Assembly: GCF_011764445.1 (NCBI RefSeq)
Contig: NZ_BLPG01000001.1
Span: 1,612,001-1,676,000, forward strand
DNA: 64,000 nucleotides
Direction: 5' to 3'
Origin: Phytohabitans rumicis
GTDB taxonomy: Bacteria > Actinomycetota > Actinomycetes > Mycobacteriales > Micromonosporaceae
Each line of letters begins with the position of its first letter. Within the stretch, counting starts at the first letter, position 1. Below the pieces are notes generated by a model. It was not told the DNA's origin. It searched no databases and saw nothing but the letters and a program-made list of their open reading frames with translations. The position numbers were made by a program, and so were the translations under genes. This document shows positions 55,031 through 63,295 of the stretch, one piece after another.

Positions 55031-56633
55031 TCAGCCATAGGAGCGGTCCGGTGCGACCGCTATGTCGATCAGCAGGGGGCTGGTGCGTCCGGCGAGTCCG
55101 GGTAGGACCTCCCGAGGACCTCGACGAGCTTCTCGTACGTGTCGACCCGGATCGCCGGACAGCCGAGTCCTCGGGCGACCTCCGATACACGCACCTCCGT
55201 GAACGACGGCCATGGTGCCTTGCCCAGCCCGGATCGCTCGGCGAGCCGGTCCATGATGGCGTAGCCGCCGTTGGCCATGACGATGAACAGGGCGCCGACC
55301 TGATAGTGCGCCGCGCTCCACAGTCCTTGGATGCCGTAGAGGGAGGATCCGTCACCGAGGACCGCGATCACCGGGCGGGCTGGCTGGCCCATCTTGAGCC
55401 CGATCGCGGCCGGAAGGCCGAAGCCGAGTCCGCCGGCGGCGGCGCTGACGAAGCCCAACGGAGTCCGGGCGGGAACACGGCGGTGGAGTTCGGGACGGCT
55501 GGAGGGCGACTCCTCGACGAGGATCGTGTCGGCTGGCAGCCCGGCAGCGAGCAGGTCGAAGACATGTGCGGGTCGCAGGGGTTCACCGGTCGCCGGGGCG
55601 GTGCCGCCGCGAGCGCGGGTCGGCCCGCTGCGGCAACCCCGCGTGAGCGGACGCGCACGGCGAGCTGCCGGCAGGTCTCGGCGGGGTCAGCGATCACCGC
55701 GACGTCGGCCACGCTGTTGTGCGCCTCATCCGGGTACTGCGTCACCTGTAGCACCGTCGTGCCGGCCGGGATGAGGTCTCCGTGCTCGAATGGATACTGC
55801 CGCAGCGCGGGTGCGCCGATGACGAGCACCACGTCGTGTCCGCCGAGCACGTCACGCACCGCGGAGCGCCCTGGCGGGAGATGACCGGCGAACGCCGGAT
55901 GGTCCTGTGGGAAGCCCGCGCGAGCACCGAACGCCTCTTGCCAGACCGGCGCTCCCAACCGTTCCGCCAGATCCACCAGAGCACTCCAGGTGGCCTGATC
56001 GTCGGCTCCCGCGCCGGCAATGATGGCGGGCCGGCGCGCCTGGTCGACCACAGTGGACAACTCATCGACGCGGTCTGTCAAGGCGGCGCTCCCCCACCGC
56101 ACCTCCAGCGGTGCGGCGCCGCGTTCGGCCGCTGCGGGCTTGCTCCAGTCGTCCATCGGCACCACGACGATCGCCGGTCCGGCGCCGGTTACCGCCTCGT
56201 GGTGCGCGCGGGCGATCGCCGCGGGGACGTCTTCCGCGCGCGCCGGCTGCCCGGTCCACACTGGATAGTCGCCGACGAGACCGTCGAGCCGGCCGGCCAG
56301 AAACGGCTCGTGTGCGAGGTGCCGCCGATCCTGCTGGCCGACCACGACGACCAGCGGCGCTCGGTTCGTACGGGCGGAGGCGAGCGCCGCCGCGGCGTTG
56401 GCCAGCCCGGCCGTGGTGTGCAGGTTGACGAACGCCGGCCTTCCCATCGCCAACGCCCATCCCGTCGCCATGCCGACGACCGAGCCTTCGTGCAGGGCGA
56501 GCCGGAAGTCGATGTCGTCCGGTAGACCCGGTAGGAAGGTGATCTCCGTCGAGCCGGGATTGGCGAAGATCGTCGTCATCCGAAAGTGCCGCATCGTCTG
56601 GAAGACGGCGTCCCGGACGGTCATGCCAGTCAT
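55031..56633 (-). CDS. Benzoylformate-decarboxylase-like ThDP enzyme (two frameshifts)
   Basis: A ThDP-dependent 2-oxo-acid decarboxylase of about 534 residues. The N-terminal FANPGSTEITFLPGLPDD and the glutamate in LHEGSVVGMATG match benzoylformate decarboxylase, as does the histidine in NLHTTAGLANA (His70 there). The ThDP motif GDGSSLYGIQGLWSA...MANGGY is in the last third. Breaks near 55640 and 55108 are each repaired by one base, giving 535 codons. It would convert an arylglyoxylate to an aromatic aldehyde, which the adjacent aldehyde dehydrogenase could oxidise. GGAGG precedes ATG 56633. Confidence 0.8.
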
Positions 56634-56658
56634 CACTGTCGTTTCCTCCGGCGGCCGA

Positions 56659-58113
56659 TCAGATCGGGTAGTGGCGTTCGCCCGACTGGATGGTGATCCA
56701 GCGCAGTTCGGTGAACTCCTCGAGCGCGGCGCGGGAGCCGAACCGTCCCCAGCCGCTCGCGCCGACTCCGCCGAACGGCATCCGCGGTTCGTCGTGCACC
56801 GTCGCACCGTTGACGTGGCATATCCCGGACCGGATCCGCCGGGCGACGTCGAGACCGTTCGTGCCGTCGCGGGTGAACACGGCGGCGGCCAGTCCGTAGT
56901 CGGTGTCGTTCGCCGCCCGGACGGCGTCGTCGGCCCCGTCGACCTCGATGATCGCGACGACCGGGCCGAAAGACTCCTCGCTGTGGATGCGCATCTGCGG
57001 TGTCACGCCGCGCAGCACTGTCGGCGCGACGTACAGGCCGTCGGCCGTGCCTCCGGTGAGTATCTCGGCGCCGAGCTCGCGTGCCTCGTCGATCAGGGCC
57101 AGTACGTGGCCGCGGGCGCCGGCGTGGACGAGCGGCCCGATCTGCGAGGTGGGGTCGTCGGGTGGGCCGACGACGAGCTTGGCGGCCCGGTCGGCCAATC
57201 GTGCGCTGAAGTCGTCGGCGACGGCGCGATCGACGATCGCCCGCTCGGTCGACATGCAGATCTGGCCGGCGTTCATGAACGCGCCGAAGCTGGCGGCCGC
57301 GGCGGCCTCGTCCAGGTCGGCGTCGGCGAGCACGACGAGCGGCGCCTTGCCGCCCAGTTCCAGGACGGCGCGGGTCAGATGCCGGCCGGCCAGCTCGCCG
57401 ATGATCCGGCCGACGCGGGTCGAGCCGGTGAAGTTGACCCGGGCGACCTGCCGGTGCGCGACGAGCGCTTCCACGATCGTGGCCGCGTCTTTCGGAGCGT
57501 TGGTGATGAGATTGACCGCGCCGGCCGGTGCGCCGGCCTCGTGCAGGATCTCGATGATCGCCGCCTGTGTGCAGGGTGTCTGCTCGGAGGCTTTGAGGAC
57601 GACTGTGTTGCCGTAGACCAGTGGCATGGCCACCGCGCGTACGCCGAGGATCAGTGGCGCGTTCCACGGTGCGATACCGACAACCACGCCGACGGGCTGC
57701 CGGATGCCGAGAGCGGTAAGGCCGGGCACGTCCGAGGGGATCACCTCGCCGACGGCGGAGTACGCCTGCGCGGCGGCCTCCACCAGCATCCCCTTCGCGA
57801 CGTGGACGTTGAACATGCACCACGGCCGGGTGGCGCCCATCTCCCGGCCCATCAGCGCGGACAGCTCGTCGGCCCGCTCACCCAGCAGGGCCGCGGCCCG
57901 TTCGAGCACCTGCCGGCGGCGGGCCGGCGGCAGGGCTGACCACTCGGCCAGCGCCCCGGCCGCGGCGTCGACGGCACGCTCCGCGTCCGCGACGGAGGCC
58001 GCCGCGACCCGCGCGATGGGCTCGCCGGTGAGTGCCTGCACGGTCTCGACGTAGCGGTCGCCTTCGGCGGGGACGCGGTTGCCGTCGATGAAGAGATCGG
58101 AGATTGCTGGCAT
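56659..58113 (-). CDS. Aldehyde dehydrogenase, aromatic (island B)
   Basis: A 484-residue intact aldehyde dehydrogenase, paralogous along its length to 12773-14244. It has GIAPWNAPLILGVRAVAMPL, FTGSTRVGR, catalytic glutamate LELGGKAP and cysteine GQICMSTER, and the shared FGGVGASGWGRFGSRAALEE. It should oxidise a benzaldehyde to the benzoate, fed by the decarboxylase 26 bases downstream. GGAGG lies just ahead of ATG 58113, and an IclR-type site lies at 58178. The frame stays open upstream over iclR in another frame, which I discard. Confidence 0.9.
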   Translation of the reverse strand: MPAISDLFIDGNRVPAEGDRYVETVQALTGEPIARVAAASVADAERAVDAAAGALAEWSALPPARRRQVLERAAALLGERADELSALMGREMGATRPWCMFNVHVAKGMLVEAAAQAYSAVGEVIPSDVPGLTALGIRQPVGVVVGIAPWNAPLILGVRAVAMPLVYGNTVVLKASEQTPCTQAAIIEILHEAGAPAGAVNLITNAPKDAATIVEALVAHRQVARVNFTGSTRVGRIIGELAGRHLTRAVLELGGKAPLVVLADADLDEAAAAASFGAFMNAGQICMSTERAIVDRAVADDFSARLADRAAKLVVGPPDDPTSQIGPLVHAGARGHVLALIDEARELGAEILTGGTADGLYVAPTVLRGVTPQMRIHSEESFGPVVAIIEVDGADDAVRAANDTDYGLAAAVFTRDGTNGLDVARRIRSGICHVNGATVHDEPRMPFGGVGASGWGRFGSRAALEEFTELRWITIQSGERHYPI

Positions 58114-58177
58114 CGCTTCCTCCCGGGGTCGGCTGCCCCGTGAGTGTCCAGCGCTCGTTGGGCCGCGATTACGCACC

Positions 58178-58194
58178 TGTTCGTTCAATGAACA
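58178..58194. promoter_or_regulatory. IclR-type operator, site 5 (ALDH operon, island B)
   Basis: TGTTCGTTCAATGAACA is a near-perfect palindrome, 65 bases upstream of the aldehyde dehydrogenase start and overlapping the iclR stop codon. It corresponds in sequence and position to site 1 at 12666. Confidence 0.65.
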
Positions 58195-58970
58195 ACGGAG
58201 GAGGCCTTGATGCCGGGGTGCCAGCCGAGCCGGCGGGACAGGCCGAGTCCGCTGGCGATGACGGTGGGCAGCACCGCCTGGTGGCTTACCGAGCCGGACC
58301 GCACGACCACCGACAGCGCGGCGACCACCCGGCCCTGGCCGTCCATGATGCGTGTGGCGACGGAGTCGGCGCCGGGGGTCAGTTCCTCGCGGACGGTCGC
58401 CGTGCCGGTCAGTCGGCAGTCGGCGAGCTCTTTCCGCAGCGCGGCGGTGTCCACTGTGGTCTGTGGCGTGTAGCGTCGTAGTGGGCCGGACAGGACGCTC
58501 TCGACCAGCTCCGCGCCGCCGTGGCTGAGCAGCACCTTGCCCACTCCTGAGCAGTGCAGGGGCAGCCGACCGCCGACCTGGGAGACCAGGCCGAGCGCGG
58601 CCGGTGCGGACAGCCGTTCGATGATGACCGCCTGCTCGCCTTCCAGGACCGCGAGCTGGACGTGCTGGTGCAGCGCCGTGTACAGGTCTTCGATGAACGG
58701 CTGCGCCGCCGTCCGCAGCGACTCGGTCAGCGGCGCCAGCGTGCCGAGCCGCCACAGGCGCAAGCCGATGGTGAACCGGCCGTCATCCCGCCGGCTCAAC
58801 GCCTCAGCGCTGCTAAGCTCCACCACCAGGCGGCGGACCGTCGCGTGCGGCAGACCCGTCTTCCGCACGATCTCGGCGAGGCTCAGATGGGGCTGCTCGG
58901 GCGTGAACGCGAACAGCACCTCCAGCAGGCGGGAGCTCACACTCCGGCCGGGTTCACCGGTGCGAGGCAT
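58185..58970 (-). CDS. IclR-family transcriptional regulator (island B)
   Basis: A 261-residue paralogue of 19929-20708, with EPGRSVSSRLLEVLFAF, the winged helix LSLAEIVRKTGLPHATVRRL, LPLHCSGVGKVLLSHGG and MDGQGRVVAALSVVVRSG. ATG 58970 is chosen by alignment with the paralogue start. It is divergent from the flavin monooxygenase at 59050 and lies upstream of the aldehyde dehydrogenase, with an IclR-type site on each side. The recognition helices of the two paralogues are very similar, so cross-regulation between the islands is likely. Confidence 0.86.
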   Translation of the reverse strand: MPRTGEPGRSVSSRLLEVLFAFTPEQPHLSLAEIVRKTGLPHATVRRLVVELSSAEALSRRDDGRFTIGLRLWRLGTLAPLTESLRTAAQPFIEDLYTALHQHVQLAVLEGEQAVIIERLSAPAALGLVSQVGGRLPLHCSGVGKVLLSHGGAELVESVLSGPLRRYTPQTTVDTAALRKELADCRLTGTATVREELTPGADSVATRIMDGQGRVVAALSVVVRSGSVSHQAVLPTVIASGLGLSRRLGWHPGIKASSVVH

Positions 58971-58992
58971 TCCGCGTCCCATCCCTTCGACA

Positions 58993-59009
58993 TGTTCATT
59001 GGATGGCCA
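58993..59009. promoter_or_regulatory. IclR-type operator, site 6 (divergent iclR/monooxygenase)
   Basis: TGTTCATTGGATGGCCA has one strong half (TGTTCATT) and one weaker half. It sits in the 79-bp gap between iclR and the monooxygenase, as site 2 does in island A. Confidence 0.5.
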
Positions 59010-59049
59010 CGCACGCCCGTCGCCGTGGTTTCCCCGCCAGAGTACGGAA

Positions 59050-60213
59050 ATGATCGCAATCGTCGGGGGCGGTATCGGCGGTCTTGCGGCCGCCGCGTTC
59101 CTCCACCGGGCCGGGCTCCCGGTCACGGTGTACGAGCAGGCGGGGCAGCTGAAGGAGGTCGGCGCCGGCGTGGTCGTGGCGCCCAACGCCGCCCGTCTGC
59201 TTCGCCGGCTCGGCGTGATGGACGAGTTGCTGAGCCGGTGCGTGCGCCTTGAGGTCGGATGGGAGTTTCGGCGGTGGCGCGACGGCACGGTGCTGTCGGC
59301 CGAGGACCTCGAATCGTCCTGCGAACGTCTGTACGGCGAGCACACCTACACCGCCCACCGCGCCGATCTGCTGGAGGTCATCAGGCGCGCCGTCCCGGAC
59401 GAGGCGATCCGGCTGGGCAAGCGCTGCGTCGACGTGGTCACGCGTGCGGACCGGCCCGTGCTGCGGTTCGACGACGGCGAGGTGGCCGAGGCCGATGTGG
59501 TGGTCGGGGCGGACGGCGTCCACTCGGCCATTCGCGGAGCCCTCGCCCCGGCGGTGCCAGCGGCCTACTCCGGCATCTGCGCCTTCCGCGCCCTGGTCCC
59601 GGCCGAGCAGGCGCCACCGTTCGCCCGGCGGCGCGCGCAGACGCTGTGGATCGGCCCGGGTCACCACCTGGTGCACTACCCGATCTCCGCGGGAAAGTTC
59701 GTGAACCTCGTGGCCTTCGCCCCGGCGGGCGACTATTCCGTCGAGTCGTGGACGGCGACCGCGACCGTCGAGGAGTTCCTCGCCGAGTTCGACGGGTGGG
59801 ATGCCCGCCTCGTCGACCTGATCCGATCGGCTGGCACACCGGGACGCTGGGCGCTGCTGGACCGGGCGCCGCTGCCCCGGTGGACGTACGGCACGGTCAC
59901 CCTGCTCGGTGACGCCGCGCACCCGATGTTTCCGTTCTTCGCGCAGGGAGCGGCTCAGGCGATCGAGGACGCGGCCGTGCTGGCCCGCTGCCTGGCCGTT
60001 GATCCGGCCGATCCGGCCGACGCTCTGCGGCGGTACGAGGAGCTGCGGATCCCGCGGACGTCGCGGATACAGCAGGTGAGCCACGCCCGGTCGCACGTCA
60101 ACCATTTGCCCGACGGCCCGCAGCAGCGGGCCCGGGACGGCGCGCTCGCGAAGGACGACCCGCTCGTGGCCAACGGCTGGATCTACGGCTACGACCCCGA
60201 AGCCGAGTTGTAG
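59050..60213 (+). CDS. FAD-dependent aromatic monooxygenase (island B)
   Basis: A 387-residue group A flavin monooxygenase, intact, paralogous to 18632-19855. It begins MIAIVGGGIGGLAAAAF and contains VVGADGVHSAIRG, QTLWIGPGHHLVHYPI and GDAAHPMFPFFAQGAAQAIED. It probably hydroxylates a hydroxybenzoate, with decarboxylation, to hydroxyquinol. It is monocistronic and divergent from iclR. It converges on the dioxygenase gene, whose product would use hydroxyquinol. Confidence 0.87.
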   Translation: MIAIVGGGIGGLAAAAFLHRAGLPVTVYEQAGQLKEVGAGVVVAPNAARLLRRLGVMDELLSRCVRLEVGWEFRRWRDGTVLSAEDLESSCERLYGEHTYTAHRADLLEVIRRAVPDEAIRLGKRCVDVVTRADRPVLRFDDGEVAEADVVVGADGVHSAIRGALAPAVPAAYSGICAFRALVPAEQAPPFARRRAQTLWIGPGHHLVHYPISAGKFVNLVAFAPAGDYSVESWTATATVEEFLAEFDGWDARLVDLIRSAGTPGRWALLDRAPLPRWTYGTVTLLGDAAHPMFPFFAQGAAQAIEDAAVLARCLAVDPADPADALRRYEELRIPRTSRIQQVSHARSHVNHLPDGPQQRARDGALAKDDPLVANGWIYGYDPEAEL

Positions 60214-60222
60214 TCACGAGGG

Positions 60223-61110
60223 TCAGACCCCGGCGGGCGCGAGCACGATGTCAAACCGCACCGTCGACCAAGGGCCTTCGATCGCCCTGCCGTCGGGGGT
60301 GGCCGTGCCGGCCGGCTGCCGCTCGAAGCGCTTGACGAGCGATTCCTTGACGCCGAAGACCGTGTCCGAGCCGAGCAGTTCGTCGCCGTCGACGAAGATG
60401 TGCGTGACGAGCGTGCGCCGGCCCGGATGCTTCACCATGAAATGCAGGTGCGAGGCGCGCATCGGCAAACGGCCGGTCGCCTGGAGAAGCTGCCCGACAG
60501 GCCCGTCGTGCGGGATGGGATAGGGCGTGGGGGTGACCGCCCAGAAGGCGTACCTCCCCCGCTCGTCGGTGTGCAGGTGGGCGCGGGCAGCCGTTCGGTC
60601 GTCGTCGTACTGCACGTCGTAGAACCCGTCCGCGTCCGCCTCCCACACCTCGATCAGCGCACCGGCCAGGTGCTCGCCGTCGGTGTTGGTCACGGTCCCC
60701 TCGACCCAGCAGGGCTCACCGGCCGCGCCGTGCGCGATGTCGCCGCCGATCGGCACCTCGGGCGAACCCTCCACAAAGAACGGTCCGAACACGGTCGCCT
60801 CGGTCGCGCCGCGATAGGCCTCGTTGTTGACTGCGATGGTCTGCATGGAGGCGCCGAGCACGTCGGAGAGCAGGATGAACTCCTGCCGCTTGTCGTCGGT
60901 GATGCGGCCGCAGCGGGCGAGGAAGTCGACGGCGGCGTTCCACTCCTCGCCGGTGAGCCGGACGTCCCGGATGTAGGCGTGCACGTGGTGCGCCAGGCCG
61001 ACCATCAGCTGCTTCAACCGCGGGTCGGTGCAGGCGTCGAACGAGCGCACGACGCGTTCGACCAGGTCGTCCTCGCGGGCCCGCTGTTGGGCGCTGATCT
61101 GTCCAGTCAT
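60223..61110 (-). CDS. Hydroxyquinol 1,2-dioxygenase (island B)
   Basis: A 295-residue intact intradiol dioxygenase, paralogous to 15963-16900. Landmarks are [46 protein letters not shown] and SHLHFMVKH; two tyrosines and two histidines provide the iron site. The N-terminus is shorter than the island A copy by about 17 residues. It converts hydroxyquinol to maleylacetate, the substrate of the enzyme encoded just upstream. Start and previous stop overlap (ATGA at 61107-61110). Confidence 0.9.
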   Translation of the reverse strand: MTGQISAQQRAREDDLVERVVRSFDACTDPRLKQLMVGLAHHVHAYIRDVRLTGEEWNAAVDFLARCGRITDDKRQEFILLSDVLGASMQTIAVNNEAYRGATEATVFGPFFVEGSPEVPIGGDIAHGAAGEPCWVEGTVTNTDGEHLAGALIEVWEADADGFYDVQYDDDRTAARAHLHTDERGRYAFWAVTPTPYPIPHDGPVGQLLQATGRLPMRASHLHFMVKHPGRRTLVTHIFVDGDELLGSDTVFGVKESLVKRFERQPAGTATPDGRAIEGPWSTVRFDIVLAPAGV

Positions 61111-62148
61111 CGGGACGGGGCTCCTTCCCAGGCCGCATCCAGCAGGGCGGTGAGGTTGTCAGGTGTGACGGGCACGGGGTTGTCCGGTGGGGTGGCGGCG
61201 AGTATCGCCTCCACGGCGCTCGCGATGCCGTCCCGCGGCATCCCGTAGTCGCGTAAGGCGATCGGGGCGTCCAGCGCCGCGCGCAGCGCGGCCAGTCCTT
61301 CGCTCGCGGAGTGGGCGGCGAACGCGGCGGCGATGCGCTGCTCCACCTCCGGCGCGGCGGGGGCGTTGAGCGCTAGCACGTGTGGCAGCACGACGGCGTG
61401 GGTCTGCGCGTGCGGCAGGTCGAAGAGCCCGCCGAGGACGTGGCAGATCTTGTGGTGCAACCCGGAGTCCGCCGAGGCGAACGCGACAGCCGCGAGGTAT
61501 GCGCCGTACAGCGTCTGCTCCCGGCCCGGAAGCCCGGTGGGGTCGGCGGCGACCGCCGGCAGCCTGGCGTTGAGCGCACGGATCCCCTCCCCTGCCAGCG
61601 CGGCGTTGATCGGATCGGCCCGCGGCGCCCACAGCGAGTCGACGCAGTGCGCCAACGCGTTGAGACCGGATGCCACCGACATCGGCACCGGCAGGCCGAG
61701 GGTCAGCGACGCGTCGTAGACGACCGCCCGGGGCAGGACACGGCCGTCGGAGCCCGTCGTCTTGCGTCCGGCGTCGGTCAGCCCCCAGACATTGGTCGCC
61801 TCGGAGCCGGCGTACGTGGTCGGCACCGCGACAATGGGCCGGCCCGTGGTCAACGCGATCGCCTTCGCCAGCCCGGTCGTCGAGCCGCCGCCGACCGGGA
61901 CCAGCGCGTCGACGTCGTGCGCGGTGGCGGCCGCGCGGGCCCGCTCGGCCACGTCGACCGGCACGTGCATGACGACCTCGTCGTGCCAGGCCGCCGGCGA
62001 CCCGCTCGGCCAGACCTCGCTCCGCATTGGCGGCGATCACCATCACCCGGCAGGCCCCCAGCTCCCGGATCTCCTCGGCCAGCTGGGTGGCGGCCTCGCC
62101 GGTGGCGAACCGGACCCGCTGCGGCAGTGTGTCATGAACGAACCGCAT
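61107..62148 (-). CDS. Maleylacetate reductase (island B, frame disrupted)
   Basis: Paralogue of 14884-15951. The first 45 residues ([39 protein letters not shown]) are in one frame. The rest ([56 protein letters not shown]) is in another. The join near 62000 needs a net change of two added bases or one removed. Even then about four residues are missing relative to the paralogue, so this break is less simple than the others. It may be a true small deletion. The metal-site histidines are intact. It overlaps the ROK gene end. Confidence 0.78.
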
Positions 62149-63295
62149 CAGCGCACCCCCATACCACGTCAACGTTCCAGGGCACGGACCGGCCGGAAGG
62201 CGTCGGTCGTTGCATGACCATGGGGGCGCCGAAGGCCACCTCGCTTGCCAGCACGGCGGCGCCCACGACCCCAGCGCGTGGGCCGAGCTGGGACAGCACG
62301 ACCGGCAGGTTGCCGGTGGCCAGCGGCGACGACCGGCGGTACACGGCGCCGCGGATCTCGGCGAGCATCAGGGTGCCCAGGCCGGCGACGCCGCCGCCGA
62401 TCACGATCATCGACGGGTTGAGGAAGTTGACCAGCATCGCAAGTACGGTGCCCAGCCGGCGGGCGCCTTCCCGGATCAGGTTGATGGACGTCAGGTCGCC
62501 CTCGGCCGCGCCGCGGGCGATGTCTTTGGCGGTAAGGGAGCTGAGCACCGCCGCCAGGCAACCGGTGTTGCCGCAGGAGCAGACCGGACCGTGCGGGTCG
62601 ACCTGGATATGGCCGATGTCGCCGGCCCGGCCGTCCGGACCGCGGTACACCTCGCCGCCGACGTGGATGCCGCAGCCGATGTCGGTGTCGATCTTCACGA
62701 AGAGCTGGTTGTCGACCGGGCCTTCGACTCCGGCGTGCCGCTCGCCGATCGCCATTACCCTGACGCCCTCGTCGACCGCGACCGGACAGCCGTGCTGGCG
62801 GCCCAGGGATTCGCACAGCGGATAGCGGTCCCAAACTGGAAGGCTCGGCGAGATCGGGAGGCCACCGTGCACCCTCACCCGCGCCGGCATCCCGATGCCG
62901 ATCGCGGAGAGCCGTTCGTACACACCGTCTGTCTTGAACGAGGCGAGGATCTCGTCGACGCGCGTCAGCATCGGCCTGGGCCCGCGCGCGGCGTCGGCCG
63001 GCTCGGAGTATGACGCCACCGGCCGCAGCGAGCCGTCGGTGATCTCGACGTCGATCGAGGTCAGGCCGAGGTCGATCGCGGCGAACCGGATGTGTGGATC
63101 CAGCTCGATCAGGGCTGGTCGTCGCCCGCCGTGCGACGGTGCCGGACCGGTCTGACGGACCTTCCCGGCCGCGGTCATGCGACCGATCTCGACGCCCAGC
63201 CGCGGTCGCGACAGGTCCAACCGATCCGCCAGCTCGGTACGCGACATCGGCCCTTCGTCGCGCAGCAGGGACAGGACTTGGTACATGAGGGTCAC
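62132..63295 (-). CDS. ROK-family protein with N-terminal winged helix (transcriptional regulator)
   Basis: A 387-residue ROK protein. The N-terminal winged helix (MYQVLSLLRDEGPMSRTELA, then RLDLSRPRLGVEIGRM) marks it as a NagC/XylR-type regulator rather than a simple sugar kinase. The ROK core has AAIDLGLTSIDVEI, GHIQVDPHGPVCSCGNTGCL (zinc motif) and IVIGGGVAGLGTLML. The glutamate usually following the zinc motif is alanine here. GTG 63295 overlaps the stop of the upstream oxidoreductase (GTGA). A sugar or sugar-derivative is the likely effector, suggesting that a glycosylated aromatic feeds island B. Confidence 0.82.
   Translation of the reverse strand: MTLMYQVLSLLRDEGPMSRTELADRLDLSRPRLGVEIGRMTAAGKVRQTGPAPSHGGRRPALIELDPHIRFAAIDLGLTSIDVEITDGSLRPVASYSEPADAARGPRPMLTRVDEILASFKTDGVYERLSAIGIGMPARVRVHGGLPISPSLPVWDRYPLCESLGRQHGCPVAVDEGVRVMAIGERHAGVEGPVDNQLFVKIDTDIGCGIHVGGEVYRGPDGRAGDIGHIQVDPHGPVCSCGNTGCLAAVLSSLTAKDIARGAAEGDLTSINLIREGARRLGTVLAMLVNFLNPSMIVIGGGVAGLGTLMLAEIRGAVYRRSSPLATGNLPVVLSQLGPRAGVVGAAVLASEVAFGAPMVMQRPTPSGRSVPWNVDVVWGCADAVRS

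Noticed and set aside
58114-58755. Long N-terminal extension of the island B aldehyde dehydrogenase
   Set aside because: The true start at 58113 has a strong GGAGG, and the extension overlaps iclR in another frame with no protein-like pattern.
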